NCBI GenBank assembly: GCA_017305135.1
Contig: JAFKNA010000022.1
Span: 1 to 60,157, forward strand
DNA from: Lysobacterales bacterium
GTDB taxonomy: Bacteria; Pseudomonadota; Gammaproteobacteria; Xanthomonadales; Rhodanobacteraceae
Direction of reading: 5' to 3'
Length of the DNA: 60,157 nt
The translations under genes were made by a program, and so were the position numbers. The stretch's first letter is position 1, and every line of letters begins with the position of its first letter. The notes under the pieces are model-generated. The model saw only the letters and a list, made by a program, of their open reading frames with translations, had not been told where the DNA came from and made no database searches. Below, piece after piece: positions 34,634-44,581 of the stretch.

Positions 34634-35403
34634 TTTCCGTCGGTCGCGACCAGCCGCACCAGTTCCGCCTTCAGCGCTTGGCCGTTCAGGCGCAGCCAGT
34701 CGCGCTGGGTGCGCCATTCCGGTTCGAGGCTCTCGACCAGCGCCCAGAAGCGCGGCGAATGGCTGCGCACGCGCAGGTGGCAGAGCTCGTGGATCATCAC
34801 GTAGCGGAGCGCCGCCGGCGGCGCAAGCGCCAGCGCGAGATCCAGCGTGATGCGATCGCGGGTGTCGAGGCTGCCCCAAAGGCTCTTCAGCGGCCGCACC
34901 TTGATGGCGGTCGGGGCACGCCCGAGTTCCACGCAATGGCGCTGCAGGTGCCGGCTCACGTCGCGCCGCAACTGGCTTTCGAAGAAGGAGCGCAGCAGCG
35001 CCCGCGCCGCCGGCAGGGTGGTCCGGCCGTGCGGGCGCGGCAGGCCCAGCACGAGTTCGCCACCTTCACGGACGACGGATGGGAACGCACCCTCCCGCCA
35101 GGCGAGGCGCACCGTCTCGCCGCGCAGCGGCAGCAGGGTCGGCTTGCCAGGCTTCAGCGGCGGCGGCGCCTCGTCGAGCTTCAGCTCGCCGAGCTTGCGC
35201 TCCAGCCATGCGCCGTTCTGGCGCAGGAAGGCGATGACCTGCGCCGGGTGGGTGCCGACCGGATAGGTGACGCGCGCGCCACCCGGCGTGACGGTGAGGC
35301 GCAGGCGCCGCGCGCGCGGATGGCTGCGGCGCAGCACCCTGATCGTCTCGCCGGTGACGGTCGGCAGTTCCAGGTAATCGGCGCCCGCGTCCACGTCCCG
35401 CAT
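34630..35403 (-). CDS. YgjP-type M48-like metal-dependent hydrolase (DUF45)
   Basis: 257 residues. Zinc motif 'YVMIHELCHLRVRSHSPRFWALVESLEPEW' (HExxH with a downstream Glu) plus 'LKSLWGSLDTRDRITLDLALALAPPAALRYV', matching DUF45/YgjP ('WGSCS...I.LN..L...P..V.dYVvvHELaH'). The usual 'CSSRG'-like stretch is SLDTRDR here. Members are SprT/WLM-like peptidases, or possibly nucleotide hydrolases; the role is uncertain. It follows rdgC by nine bases on the same strand. Confidence 0.82.
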   Translation of the reverse strand: MRDVDAGADYLELPTVTGETIRVLRRSHPRARRLRLTVTPGGARVTYPVGTHPAQVIAFLRQNGAWLERKLGELKLDEAPPPLKPGKPTLLPLRGETVRLAWREGAFPSVVREGGELVLGLPRPHGRTTLPAARALLRSFFESQLRRDVSRHLQRHCVELGRAPTAIKVRPLKSLWGSLDTRDRITLDLALALAPPAALRYVMIHELCHLRVRSHSPRFWALVESLEPEWRTQRDWLRLNGQALKAELVRLVATDGN

Positions 35404-35412
35404 CCTCCGTCG

Positions 35413-36330
35413 TCAATCCTCCGCGCCAGGCCGCGCGAGGCCGAACCAGCGTTCCAGGTGCCCGAAGAGGTTGCCCAGTTCGAGCGCCATCAGCGCGAAC
35501 GAGGCATCGAGCTCGGCGCGGGCCGATTCCGCCGTGCCTTCGCCGAGCTGGTCGAGCACCACGTCGAGGAACTTCAGCTTCCTTATGACCAGGTCCTCGC
35601 CGAGCACGAAGCTCATGCGCTCGTCGAACACCAGGCCGAGCTGGAACGCCTGCTTGCCCGCCTTCAGATGCTCCCGCATTTCCTCCGATTCAAGATCCTG
35701 CCGCCGGCAGCGCACGATGGCGCCGGCCTCGGCCGGGTCGCGCAGTTCACATTCCTCGCCGAGCGCGAGACCGGGCGGGAGATCGCCCTCGACAAGCCAA
35801 GAGGTCATCAGGTTGCGCGGCGATTCCTCGGGCGCCATCGGCGTCGCCGGAAACCGGCCAAGCGCCTCGCGCACTTCGCTGACCGCGTCCTCGGCGGCCT
35901 TGCGGCTGGCGGTGTCGACCACGAACCAGCCGTTCTTCGCGTCCAGGTAGGCGGCGCGCCGCGACGGGCGCACGAAGGCGCGCGGCATGAGGTCGGTCAG
36001 CACCTCGTCCTTGAGCCGCTGGCGCTCCTTGGCGCCGATGCGGCGCGCCTCCTTGTCCTGGATCGCGGCGATCTTCTCGGCCAGCGCCTCGTTCACCACC
36101 ACGGCCGGCAGCAGGCGCTCCTCCGAGCCGACCGAGACGAGGGCGAAGGTCTCCTGGCGGTGCACCAGCGCCTCGTCGTTGCGGCCATAAGGTGACACGA
36201 AGCCGCGGGTGGCCAACTCCAGCGGCCCGCAGGGGCGCAGGCGCTGCTGATCGAGGTCGCTTTCGAGGTTCTCGATGGAACCGGCGACGCTTGCGGGGAA
36301 ACGGAACAGGGTCAGGTTGCGGAAGAACAT
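35413..36330 (-). CDS. rdgC: Recombination-associated protein RdgC
   Basis: 305 residues (E. coli 303). Ring-shaped DNA-binding dimer that restrains RecA filament use. Begins MFFRNLTLFRFPASV, then 'LRPCGPLELATRGFVSPYGR', 'LLPAVVVNEALAEKI', 'LMPRAFVRPSRRAAYLD', 'LMTSWLVEGDLPPGLALGEECEL', 'GKQAFQLGLVFDERMSFVL', all RdgC signatures. First gene of a two-gene minus-strand unit with the YgjP-type gene. Confidence 0.95.
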   Translation of the reverse strand: MFFRNLTLFRFPASVAGSIENLESDLDQQRLRPCGPLELATRGFVSPYGRNDEALVHRQETFALVSVGSEERLLPAVVVNEALAEKIAAIQDKEARRIGAKERQRLKDEVLTDLMPRAFVRPSRRAAYLDAKNGWFVVDTASRKAAEDAVSEVREALGRFPATPMAPEESPRNLMTSWLVEGDLPPGLALGEECELRDPAEAGAIVRCRRQDLESEEMREHLKAGKQAFQLGLVFDERMSFVLGEDLVIRKLKFLDVVLDQLGEGTAESARAELDASFALMALELGNLFGHLERWFGLARPGAED

Positions 36331-36340
36331 GGGGTACCTG

Positions 36341-36375
36341 GGTTGGTGATTCGTGATTGGTGATTGGTGATTCGC
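36341..36375. repeat. GGTGATT(C/G) tandem short-unit repeat
   Basis: Four near-identical units TGGTGATT/CGTGATT in the 35 bases upstream of rdgC. Related units occur at 16371-16409 and, degenerate, at 59933-59955. Confidence 0.6.
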
Positions 36376-36472
36376 AAGATCAAGAGCTTATGCGAAGCCC
36401 TTGGAGTACACGCAGGACACTCAAGCGCGCACTGCCGTCACCCGGCGGGGACGCTCCGATCAAGCCTCCAGA

Positions 36473-36643
36473 CGTCATGCCCCCGAAAGAGGGCATCCAC
36501 TGAACGGATCGCCAGGAGCGATCCATCGGCGCACGGATGCGTCGAGCAAAACAGAACCTGGATGGCTCGCTGCGAGGGGTCCACTTTGCTGCAAGGGAAT
36601 TGCTCAAGATCAAGATGATTCCCGGCTTTCGCCGGGATGACGG
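36473..36643. repeat. Inverted pair of CCCGCG-type REPs (rdgC-ttcA gap)
   Basis: 36473-36499 (core ATGCCCCCGAAAGAGGGCAT) and 36617-36643 (core TTCCCGGCTTTCGCCGGGAT) are oppositely oriented, 117 bases apart, and fill most of the 346-base gap. The spacer has no credible gene. Confidence 0.65.
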
Positions 36644-36676
36644 ATGTTCGAATCGGCTGGCCCGTGTGCTCCGGGC

Positions 36677-37549
36677 TCAGGCGTTTGCTGCTTCGTCCTC
36701 CGGCACACGCCCGGCCAGCCAGGCATGCGCGTCGGTACGCGGCGTTTCCGGACGCGCGCCGAGGCCGGCGAAGTCGAACAGCTCGCGGTCGGCGAGCTGC
36801 GAGGGACGGACGTTGCCGATGGCGCGGAAGATGGTCTCGATGCGTCCTGGGTGTTTCGCATCCCATTCGCGCAGCATCGCCTTGACCTGCTTGCGCTGCA
36901 GGTTCTCCTGCGAGCCGCACAGGTTGCAGGGCATGATCGGGAAGGCCTGCTGCTCGGCGTATTCCGCGATGTCGGCCTCGGCGCAATACGCCAGTGGACG
37001 GATCAGCACGTTGCGGCCGTCGTCGGAGCGGAGCTTGGGCGGCATCGTCTTCAGCGCGGCGCCATGGAACATGTTGAGGAACAGCGTCTCGACGATGTCG
37101 TCGCGATGGTGGCCGAGCGCGATTTTGGTGTAGCCCGCGTCCGCCGCGTAGGTGTAGAGCGAACCCCGGCGCAGCCGCGAGCACAGGCTGCACAGGGTCT
37201 TGCCCTCGGGGATCACGCGCTTGACCACGCTGTAGGTGTCCTGCTCCAGGATGTGGAAGGGCACGCCGAGGCGCCCGAGCCACGCCGGCAGCACGCTCGG
37301 GTCGTAGCCCGGCTGCTTCTGGTCGAGGTGCACCGCGGCGATCTCGAAGCGCACCGGCGCCTTCGCCTGCAGCTTCAGGAGGATGTCGAGCAGGGTGTAG
37401 GAATCCTTGCCGCCGGACAGGCACACCATCACGCGGTCGCCCTCCTCGATCATGTTGAAGTCGGCGATCGCCTGGCCAACCTGGTGGCGCAGGCGCTTGG
37501 CGAGCCTGGCGGCCTCGTGGGAATGCTTGCGATCGGCGACGGCGTTCAT
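36677..37549 (-). CDS. ttcA: tRNA 2-thiocytidine(32) synthetase TtcA
   Basis: 290 residues (E. coli 311). Fe-S enzyme that thiolates C32 of tRNAs. PP-loop '[13 protein letters not shown]', the paired cysteines '[10 protein letters not shown]' (CxxC) and '[14 protein letters not shown]', and '[19 protein letters not shown]' are all present. Start ATG 37549 ([16 protein letters not shown]) is preferred to the ATG nine codons upstream. Divergent from tkt. Confidence 0.95.
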   Translation of the reverse strand: MNAVADRKHSHEAARLAKRLRHQVGQAIADFNMIEEGDRVMVCLSGGKDSYTLLDILLKLQAKAPVRFEIAAVHLDQKQPGYDPSVLPAWLGRLGVPFHILEQDTYSVVKRVIPEGKTLCSLCSRLRRGSLYTYAADAGYTKIALGHHRDDIVETLFLNMFHGAALKTMPPKLRSDDGRNVLIRPLAYCAEADIAEYAEQQAFPIMPCNLCGSQENLQRKQVKAMLREWDAKHPGRIETIFRAIGNVRPSQLADRELFDFAGLGARPETPRTDAHAWLAGRVPEDEAANA

Positions 37550-37732
37550 GGCTGGGCAGGGTCGAGCGGGCCGCATAGTGTAATCGCGACCGTCTCACGG
37601 GCTGATCCATGCCGCGGCGCAGCACGCGGGTGGTATCATGCGCGGCCTCGTGCCGGCGGCCGCCAGCACGTGTCCCATCGCCCTTTTCGGCCGGATGCGC
37701 CACGTCCGGCAAACCGTCGTGGAGCCCCGTCC

Positions 37733-39751
37733 ATGAGCAGTATCCAGGTCGCGCCCGTCGCCGGCGCCGATACCGCCCGCCTCGCCAATGCGATCCGTTT
37801 CCTCGCCGCCGATGCGGTGGAGCAGGCCAGGTCCGGCCATCCCGGCATGCCGATGGGCATGGCCGAGATCGCCGTGGCGCTGTGGACGCGGCACCTGCGC
37901 CACAACCCGGCCAATCCTGCCTGGGCCGACCGCGACCGCTTCGTGCTCTCCAACGGGCACGGCTCGATGCTGCTCTACGCGCTCCTGCACCTCGCCGGCT
38001 ACGACCTGCCGATCGAGGAGCTGCGCAATTTCCGCCAGCTCCATTCCAGGACGCCGGGCCATCCGGAAGTCCACATCACACCGGGCGTCGAGACCACCAC
38101 CGGCCCGCTCGGCCAGGGCCTCGCCAACGCCGTCGGCATGGCGCTGGCGGAGAAGCTCCTGGCGGCCGAGTTCAACCGCCCCGGCCACGCCATCGTCGAC
38201 CACCACACCTGGGTGTTCCTCGGCGACGGCTGCCTGATGGAAGGGCTCTCGCACGAGGCCTGCTCGCTGGCCGGCACCTGGCAGCTGGGCAAGCTGATCG
38301 CGCTCTACGACGATAACGGCATCTCCATCGACGGCAAGGTCGTGGGCTGGTTCACCGACGACACCGCCATGCGCTTCCGCGCCTACGGCTGGCAGGTCAT
38401 CGGCCCGGTGGATGGCCACGACGTGGACGCGGTCGATGCCGCGATCAGCGAGGCGAAGAAGAACGCCAGCCAGCCGAGCCTCGTCATCTGCCGCACCATC
38501 ATCGGCCAGGGCGCGCCGACCCGTGCCGGCACCGCCAAGGCACACGGCGAGGCGCTGGGCGCGGCGGAAATCGCCGCCACCCGCGAGGCGCTTGGCTGGG
38601 GCCATGCGGCCTTCGAGGTGCCCGAAGACGTCCGCGGCGGCTGGGACGCGCGTGCGCGCGGTGCGGTGCTGGAACACGACTGGCAGCACCGCTTCGACGC
38701 CTGGCGCGGCGCGCACCCGGAGCTGGCCGCGGAGTTCTCGCGCCGCCTCGCCGGCGAGTTGCCGGCCGATTTCGCCACCGTGGCGGCGCGCCTGGTCGAG
38801 GCCGCCAATGCGAATGGTGAATCCATCGCCAGCCGCAAGGCCAGCCAGCAGGCGATCGAGGCATTCGCGCCGGCGCTGCCGGAGATGATCGGCGGCTCGG
38901 CCGACCTCACCGGCTCCAACCTGACCGCGTGGAAGGACGCCCCGCTCCTCACCGGCGCCGGCACCGGGCGCCATGTCGGCTACGGCGTGCGCGAGTTCGG
39001 CATGGCCGCGATCATGAACGGCCTCGCCCTGCACGGCGGTTTCATTCCCTTCGGCGGCACCTTCCTCACCTTCAGCGACTACAGCCGCAACGCCATCCGC
39101 ATGGCGGCGCTGATGAACCTCGGCGTGATCCACGTGTTCACCCACGACTCGATCGGCCTCGGCGAGGACGGCCCGACCCACCAGTCGGTCGAACACGTGT
39201 CCAGCCTGCGCCTGATCCCGAACCTCGAAGTGTGGCGGCCCTGCGACAGCGTCGAGACGGCGGTGGCGTGGAAGCTCGCCCTGGAGCGCCGCGCCGCGCC
39301 GACCGCGCTGGCGCTGTCGCGCCAGAACCTGCCCTTCGTTCCGCGCAGCGACGCGCAGGTCGCCGCCATCGAACGCGGCGGCTACGTGCTGGCCGAGGCC
39401 GACGGAACGCCGGCGCGCATCCTGATCGCCACCGGTTCGGAGGTTGGCCTCGCCCTCGCCGCCAAGAAGCTCCTCGATGCCGGGGGCCTGCCGACGCGCG
39501 TGGTGTCGATGCCCTCGACGGAAACCTTCGATCGCCAGGACGCCGCGTATCGAGCCGAGGTGCTGCCGGAAGGCGTGGCCACGGTCGCCATCGAGGCCGG
39601 CGCCACGGCGCTCTGGTGGAAGTACGTGCGCGGCCGCGGCACGGTGATTGGGCTCGACCGCTTCGGCGAATCGGCGCCCGCCGGCGCGCTGTTCGAGTTC
39701 TTCGGCTTCACGCCGGAGAAGATCGCGGCGGCGGCACGCGAGGCGGCGTAA
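37733..39751 (+). CDS. tkt: Transketolase
   Basis: 672 residues (E. coli TktA 663). Thiamine-diphosphate enzyme of the pentose-phosphate pathway. '[30 protein letters not shown]', TPP motif '[32 protein letters not shown]', '[32 protein letters not shown]' and '[28 protein letters not shown]' leave no doubt. ATG 37733 with GGAG 8 nt upstream. A plausible -10 (TATCAT) lies at 37634-37639. Confidence 0.97.
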   Translation: MSSIQVAPVAGADTARLANAIRFLAADAVEQARSGHPGMPMGMAEIAVALWTRHLRHNPANPAWADRDRFVLSNGHGSMLLYALLHLAGYDLPIEELRNFRQLHSRTPGHPEVHITPGVETTTGPLGQGLANAVGMALAEKLLAAEFNRPGHAIVDHHTWVFLGDGCLMEGLSHEACSLAGTWQLGKLIALYDDNGISIDGKVVGWFTDDTAMRFRAYGWQVIGPVDGHDVDAVDAAISEAKKNASQPSLVICRTIIGQGAPTRAGTAKAHGEALGAAEIAATREALGWGHAAFEVPEDVRGGWDARARGAVLEHDWQHRFDAWRGAHPELAAEFSRRLAGELPADFATVAARLVEAANANGESIASRKASQQAIEAFAPALPEMIGGSADLTGSNLTAWKDAPLLTGAGTGRHVGYGVREFGMAAIMNGLALHGGFIPFGGTFLTFSDYSRNAIRMAALMNLGVIHVFTHDSIGLGEDGPTHQSVEHVSSLRLIPNLEVWRPCDSVETAVAWKLALERRAAPTALALSRQNLPFVPRSDAQVAAIERGGYVLAEADGTPARILIATGSEVGLALAAKKLLDAGGLPTRVVSMPSTETFDRQDAAYRAEVLPEGVATVAIEAGATALWWKYVRGRGTVIGLDRFGESAPAGALFEFFGFTPEKIAAAAREAA

Positions 39752-39773
39752 CCGGCGCACGGTGAGCGGTCCT

Positions 39774-39867
39774 GTGGGAGGGACTTCAGGCCCGATGCTT
39801 CCGGGTCCGGCATTGGAGGCTCGGGGTTGGCGATAGGAAAGGGCGTCGCGGCTGAAGCCGCTCCCAC
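39774..39867. repeat. GTGGGAG-type REP pair
   Basis: 39774-39798 begins GTGGGAGGGACTTCAGGCCC; 39845-39867 ends GGCTGAAGCCGCTCCCAC. The two lie in opposite orientation downstream of tkt, running into the possible 5' end of gph. Same class as 57432-57503. Confidence 0.7.
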
Positions 39868-39898
39868 GGAAGCAGCCTCGCACGATACTGGACCTGCG

Positions 39899-40624
39899 GT
39901 GACCCGGCAGTCGGAGTCTGGAGGGAGCCACTTCAGCCCCATCCGCGCGGTGCTGCTGGACCTGGACGGCACCCTCGCCGACACGGTGCCGGACATCGCG
40001 CCGGCGGTGAACGCGGTGCTCGCGGCCTTCGGGCGGGCGCCACTCGATGAGGCCACGGTCGCGAGCTATGTGGGGCGCGGCGCCGACGTGCTGCTACAGC
40101 GCGCCCTCGGCGGCGGCCACGAAGCATGTATCGACCCCGCCCTGCTGGAGCGTGCGCGCGCCGTGTTCCGTCCCGCCTACGACCGCTTCAACGCCCGCGC
40201 GGTGACGCTCTATCCCGGCGTGCTGGAGGGCCTTGAGCAGCTCCGCTCATCCGGACTCGCCCTTGCCTGCGTCACCAACAAGCCGGAAGCCGCGGCCCGC
40301 GAACTGCTTGCCCGGCGCGATCTCGCCCGCTTCTTCGGCGCGGTGGTCGGCGGCGACACGCTGCCGACGCGAAAGCCCGACCCTGCGCCGCTGGCCCACG
40401 CCGCGTCCCTGCTCGGCGTTCCGCTGGGCGCCTGCCTGATGCTCGGCGACTCGGCCATCGATGCCGCCGCCGCCCGCGCCGCCTGCATCCCGATTGTGCT
40501 GGTCGACTACGGCTATCGCGAAGGCCTGGCGGTGTCGGCCATCGACTGCGACGCGGTGGTGACGAGCATCGCCGAGGCGGCGCGCCGGCTGCGGCCGGGC
40601 GCGGACGGCTTCCCGATCACCTGA
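39899..40624 (+). CDS. gph: Phosphoglycolate phosphatase (HAD superfamily)
   Basis: 241 residues from GTG 39899. HAD motifs: 'AVLLDLDGTLADTVPDIAPA' (nucleophile Asp), 'LACVTNKPEAAARELL' (motif II Thr), 'GDTLPTRKPDPAPLAHA' (Lys), and 'CLMLGDSAIDAAAARAA' (motif IV). Removes 2-phosphoglycolate formed in DNA repair. The start is uncertain: TTG 39827 would translate part of the REP, and GGAGGGAG at 39920-39927 could serve the internal GTG at 39948. Not adjacent to ubiG. Confidence 0.88.
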   Translation: MTRQSESGGSHFSPIRAVLLDLDGTLADTVPDIAPAVNAVLAAFGRAPLDEATVASYVGRGADVLLQRALGGGHEACIDPALLERARAVFRPAYDRFNARAVTLYPGVLEGLEQLRSSGLALACVTNKPEAAARELLARRDLARFFGAVVGGDTLPTRKPDPAPLAHAASLLGVPLGACLMLGDSAIDAAAARAACIPIVLVDYGYREGLAVSAIDCDAVVTSIAEAARRLRPGADGFPIT

Positions 40625-40648
40625 GCACCACCCAAACCTCGCTCCCTC

Positions 40649-40733
40649 GCAGGAGCGCACCCGGGCGCGACCCGCAACTGGGTGCGCATACGATGAAAGG
40701 CCGGCGCCGGTCGCCCACGGGGTGGGCTCCTAC
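40649..40733. repeat. GTAG-type REP inverted pair
   Basis: 40649-40672 (GCAGGAGCGCACCCGGGCGC core) and 40709-40733 (ends GGGCTCCTAC) in opposite orientation, between gph and the small DUF465 gene. Confidence 0.7.
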
Positions 40734-40798
40734 GCAACGCACGCGTGGGCACGCGATGCCGACGCCGACGCAGCCACGATCAACGCTACACTGCGCCC

Positions 40799-41005
40799 AT
40801 GCAGAGCCCCGATCCCGCCACGCTGGCCCGCCGCCTCGCGGAACTGCGCATCGAGCACCGCGACCTCGATGAGGCCATCGCGCGCCTGCCGTCCGGCCCC
40901 GGCGCGGACGAACTCCTGCGCAGTCGCCTCAAGAAGCGCAAGCTGCGCCTCAAGGACATGATCGGCTACCTGGAAAACCTGCAGATCCCGGACCTGGACG
41001 CCTGA
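40799..41005 (+). CDS. YdcH-like DUF465 small protein
   Basis: 68 residues: 'LARRLAELRIEHRDLDEAIARL' then 'ELLRSRLKKRKLRLKDMIGYLENL', the two-helix DUF465/YdcH pattern (EHxxLDxxI ... LKKxKLxLKDxI). Predicted coiled-coil hairpin, cytosolic, function unknown. Start ATG 40799 chosen on pattern. Convergent with plsB. Confidence 0.82.
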   Translation: MQSPDPATLARRLAELRIEHRDLDEAIARLPSGPGADELLRSRLKKRKLRLKDMIGYLENLQIPDLDA

Positions 41006-41060
41006 GGCGCCCGCGCGCCGGCACCGGCCGCCGGCAGGCTTTTTCATTCCTCGCCGAGCG

Positions 41061-43583
41061 TCAGCCCGCCTGCCCTTCCGCCGCTTCCTCCAGCGCGGCC
41101 TTACGCTCCGGCGTCAGCTTCAGGATGCCGTGGCGGGTCTCGCGCGAGAGGATCACGCGGGCGTCCCTGGCCACCATTTCCAGCGCCTCGTCGAACACCA
41201 GCTTGCCGTGCTCGTCGCTCCACACCACGCGCCGCTCGCGCAGCTTCTGGATGAAGCCGCGGAACAGGCTCTTGTCGAAGAACTCCGGCGCGTTGAGCTC
41301 GTGCAGCAGCGACAGCCGCTGCGCGGTCAGCCAGCAGAGGTTCTCGAGCTCACCGGCGGAGAGCGTGCCGGGCCCGTTCTTCACCAGCAGGGCGATGCCG
41401 ATGTAGTAGCGCTCGAAGGCCGGCAGCAGCGTGTGCGCGAGCGTCCGCAGGCGGAACGCGGCATTGCCCTGGCCGGGCCCGCGGCTGACGATGCGGCCCT
41501 CGGCGTCGGCGTGGACGAGGCCCTCGGCGATGAAGAAGTCGAGCGTCGCCTGCAGGCGGCGGGCGAACTCCTCCTCGTCCCACGGCAGGAAGAGCTCTGC
41601 CTGCACGAACGGATACACCAGGCGCCCCAGGCGCAGGATCGAGGCGCGCGCGAGCTTGCGGTTGTTGAGGAAGCAGCAGGCGATCCAGGCCGAGGCCGCG
41701 AACAGGTGCAGCACGTTGTTGCGGAAATAGCTGAGCAGCACGCCCGGCTTGGCGTCGACGGTGAGCACGTCGCCGAGCGGATGGGCGACGCGGCGGATCC
41801 ACTGCATGTCCTCGCCGTAGGCGATGATCGCGCGCCCGTCGAGCGGGGTCACGGTGACGCGGTCGGAATACGGCAGCCGCGTCAGCAGCGCCTTGCACAG
41901 GTCGATCTGCGCGGCGAGGTCAGCCTCGGCCATGGCGTGCTTGGGCGTGGCGAGCAGCGCGACCGCGAGCAGGTTGATCGGGTTCACGTGCGCGGCACGG
42001 TTGATATTGACGAGGATGCGCTCGCCGAGCGTATCCACCGCGGACTTCAGCCACGCCGGTTTGGTTTCGGGCGTCGCCACCGCCTCGTTCCAGGACGGCG
42101 CCACCTCGTCGAGCAGCCGTGTCAGGAACACCGGCTCGCCGAAATTGACCGTTACCGCGCCGTAGTTGTGGCGCAGCGCGCCGAGGCTGCGGATCAGCCC
42201 GCCCCAGGATTCCTTCTCCTTCGGCTTGCCGGACAGCTCGCCGATGTAGGACTCGCCCTCCATGATCTTCTCGTAGCCGATGTAGACCGGCTGGAACACC
42301 ACCGGCCGGCCGGGCTGGCGCAGGAAACTGCGCAGCGTCATCGACAGCAGGCCGCCGCGCGGCTCGAGCGTGCGCCCGGTGCGCGAGCGGCCACCCTCGA
42401 TGAAGTACATGAGCGAGGTGCCGCGCGCGATGAGCTGGCTCATGTACTCGCGGAACACCGTGGAATAGAACGGATCGCTGAAGCTGCGGCGCAGGAAGAA
42501 CGCGCCGCCACGCCGCAGCAGCGGCCCGATCAGCGGCAGGTTGAGGTTCACCCCGGCGGCGATGTGCGGCACCGGCAGGCCGTGCCTGTACAACAGGTAC
42601 GGCAGCAGCGCATCGTCGGTGGTGCTGCGGTGGCCGGGCACGTAGATGATCTCGTGGCCGGGCGCGATCGCGCGCAGCGAGTCGAAGTGGTTCATGTGCA
42701 CGCCGCGGTAGATCTTCTCCCACAGTCCGGTCAGCAGGAACGAGGCCGAGCGCACCACCAGGTGCGACTGGTCGGCGGCGATCTCCCAGGCGAACGCGCG
42801 CGCCTTGCGCACCGCCGCGTCGCGGCTGGCGCCTCCCTTGCCCGCCTGCGCGTCGATGGCCTGCTGCACCGGCGGCGCGTTGACCACGCTGTCGATCAGC
42901 GTGCGCCGGTGCGAGAGGTCCGGTCCGATGACGGCGGCGCGGATGCGCCGGAAGTGCACGCGCAGGATGCGCTGCAGCTTGCGCACCCCGCGCTCGACGT
43001 CGACCGGCCCGGCGATCGCCTCGCGCAGGCTGACCGGCGCGGCGAACTGCACCACCGTGTCGCGGCCGTTGAGGAGGATGGCGAGCAGGCGCCGGAAGCG
43101 CCCCACCACCACCCAGTTCTCGGAGAACAGCACGCTGAACCAGCCGGACTGCCGCGTCGGCGCGCGGCCGACGAAGATCGATACCGGCACCAGCCGCACG
43201 TCGAGTCCGGGATCGCCCTGCACCTCCGCCGCCAGCAGGTCGAGGGTGCGCGAGCGCGTCGGCAGCGGCCGGCGCGCGAACAGGCGCGGACGCTGCGACG
43301 CCGCCACCACCGCGCGCCGCCGCTTGATCGGCAACCGCGCCGCCGCGGCATACGGCGAAGGCAGGCCCGCCTCGCGGCAGGCGCGCTCCAGGATCAGCGC
43401 ATCGGAAAGGCCGTAGCGCTCGAGCACGTAAACGGTCGGGCGGTCGTCGCCCGGCAGCAGCGCTGCCACGTCATCGGGCGAACGTCGCAGGCGGATCCAG
43501 GGCTTCAGCAGCGCGCCAGCCAGCGCAAAGCCCGCCGGCGGCGCCGCGGGCGTGGACGGCGCGCGCATCGATAGGTCGTTCAT
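41061..43583 (-). CDS. plsB: Glycerol-3-phosphate 1-O-acyltransferase PlsB
   Basis: 840 residues (E. coli 807). Inner-membrane enzyme acylating glycerol-3-phosphate, the first step of phospholipid synthesis. Motif I 'IYVPGHRSTTDDALLPYLLY' (HX4D), motif II 'GAFFLRRSFSDPFYSTVFREY', motif III 'YFIEGGRSRTGRTLEPRGG' and motif IV 'VFQPVYIGYEKIMEGESYIGELSGKPKEKES' are all intact. N-terminal extension is proline/alanine-rich. Single gene, followed downstream by the YdcH-like gene in the opposite direction. Confidence 0.96.
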   Translation of the reverse strand: MNDLSMRAPSTPAAPPAGFALAGALLKPWIRLRRSPDDVAALLPGDDRPTVYVLERYGLSDALILERACREAGLPSPYAAAARLPIKRRRAVVAASQRPRLFARRPLPTRSRTLDLLAAEVQGDPGLDVRLVPVSIFVGRAPTRQSGWFSVLFSENWVVVGRFRRLLAILLNGRDTVVQFAAPVSLREAIAGPVDVERGVRKLQRILRVHFRRIRAAVIGPDLSHRRTLIDSVVNAPPVQQAIDAQAGKGGASRDAAVRKARAFAWEIAADQSHLVVRSASFLLTGLWEKIYRGVHMNHFDSLRAIAPGHEIIYVPGHRSTTDDALLPYLLYRHGLPVPHIAAGVNLNLPLIGPLLRRGGAFFLRRSFSDPFYSTVFREYMSQLIARGTSLMYFIEGGRSRTGRTLEPRGGLLSMTLRSFLRQPGRPVVFQPVYIGYEKIMEGESYIGELSGKPKEKESWGGLIRSLGALRHNYGAVTVNFGEPVFLTRLLDEVAPSWNEAVATPETKPAWLKSAVDTLGERILVNINRAAHVNPINLLAVALLATPKHAMAEADLAAQIDLCKALLTRLPYSDRVTVTPLDGRAIIAYGEDMQWIRRVAHPLGDVLTVDAKPGVLLSYFRNNVLHLFAASAWIACCFLNNRKLARASILRLGRLVYPFVQAELFLPWDEEEFARRLQATLDFFIAEGLVHADAEGRIVSRGPGQGNAAFRLRTLAHTLLPAFERYYIGIALLVKNGPGTLSAGELENLCWLTAQRLSLLHELNAPEFFDKSLFRGFIQKLRERRVVWSDEHGKLVFDEALEMVARDARVILSRETRHGILKLTPERKAALEEAAEGQAG

Positions 43584-43642
43584 GCACGAAGTCTAGCGCG
43601 CGCCGGATCGACTGGCAGCGCGCGCGGGGCGGCAGGAGTCGC

Positions 43643-44581
43643 TCAGTCGCCCTCGCCGGGCGGCTGCGGCTCGGCGCCGGCATCGTCGGGCCCGGCCTCG
43701 TCCCCGGACGACTCGGCCGCCTGCGCGCGGAGCTTGTCGATGGTGTCCTTGTCGTACCAGCGCCCGTCGACGTTCACCATTTCCATCTCGCCGGTGAGCG
43801 GGGTGTCGAACAGGGTGTAGCTCACGAGCACCTTGGCCGTGTTGCCATCGTTGGAAAGCGCTTCGGCCTTGACCGATTCGAGGGTGCGGTCGACGGAGAG
43901 GCCATACACTGCCAGCGCGTCCTTGAGCGCGCGAACGGTGATGCGCATCTTGTCCACGGACTGCTCGAAGCCGAGCGCGCGCGCCTGCTCCAGGGTGTGC
44001 ACGTCCACCTCGCGCGCCGCGCGCACGAGGATGGCGATGATCTGCTTCACCGAAGCGGGATCGGTGAAGCGGGTCTTGCGCACCCATTCGCCCATCGCCG
44101 CGATGGCCGCGATCGCCTGCTGGCGCGCCTCGGGCGAAAGATCCTTGCTCTCCTGCACCATCCCCTGCAGCCAGCCGGTGCCCATGGCGACGTACATCGG
44201 CATCTGCTGCTGGTATTCCGCGTCGAAGGCACGCAGTTGCGGCTCGATCTCGGCGAACAGCGCCTCTTCGGCGCCGGGCGCGGTGAGCTTCTGCATGGTC
44301 TCGGCGAACTTCTGCCGATCCTCGTCGGTGACCGGCGTCGAGTTGACGTCGCGCGTCCACTCGGCCCGGGTGCGTTCGTAGTCCGCCGGCGGCATCGCAT
44401 GGCGGATCAGGCCCTGGATGTCGTCGTTCTTCAGCAACTGCGCCGAACGCAGGATGGCTCCGTCCGGCGTCGACGCCTGGGCGGCGGGGGCGGCGGCCTG
44501 CTCCGGCGTCTTCTCGCCACAGGCGGAGACGGCGAACAGAAGCGATGCAAGCAGGACCGCGCGAAGCAGGGGCTTCAACAT
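43643..44581 (-). CDS. Lipoprotein of unknown function
   Basis: 312 residues, starting MLKPLLRAVLLASLLFAVSA followed by the lipobox cysteine. An alanine-rich linker leads to a helical body with 'MYVAMGTGWLQGMVQESKDLSPEARQQAI' and 'YGLSVDRTLESVKAEALSNDGNTAKV', 'VDGRWYDKDTIDKL' near the end. This suggests a SnoaL/NTF2-like or DUF-type outer-membrane lipoprotein. The acidic C-terminal tail ends PQPPGEGD. I do not recognise the family. Lies 59 bases upstream of plsB on the same strand. Confidence 0.7.
   Translation of the reverse strand: MLKPLLRAVLLASLLFAVSACGEKTPEQAAAPAAQASTPDGAILRSAQLLKNDDIQGLIRHAMPPADYERTRAEWTRDVNSTPVTDEDRQKFAETMQKLTAPGAEEALFAEIEPQLRAFDAEYQQQMPMYVAMGTGWLQGMVQESKDLSPEARQQAIAAIAAMGEWVRKTRFTDPASVKQIIAILVRAAREVDVHTLEQARALGFEQSVDKMRITVRALKDALAVYGLSVDRTLESVKAEALSNDGNTAKVLVSYTLFDTPLTGEMEMVNVDGRWYDKDTIDKLRAQAAESSGDEAGPDDAGAEPQPPGEGD

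Noticed and set aside
37577-37732. Possible riboswitch in the tkt leader
   Set aside because: No hairpin arrangement matched a known riboswitch; only a simple TATCAT -10 and ordinary GC-rich stems are visible.
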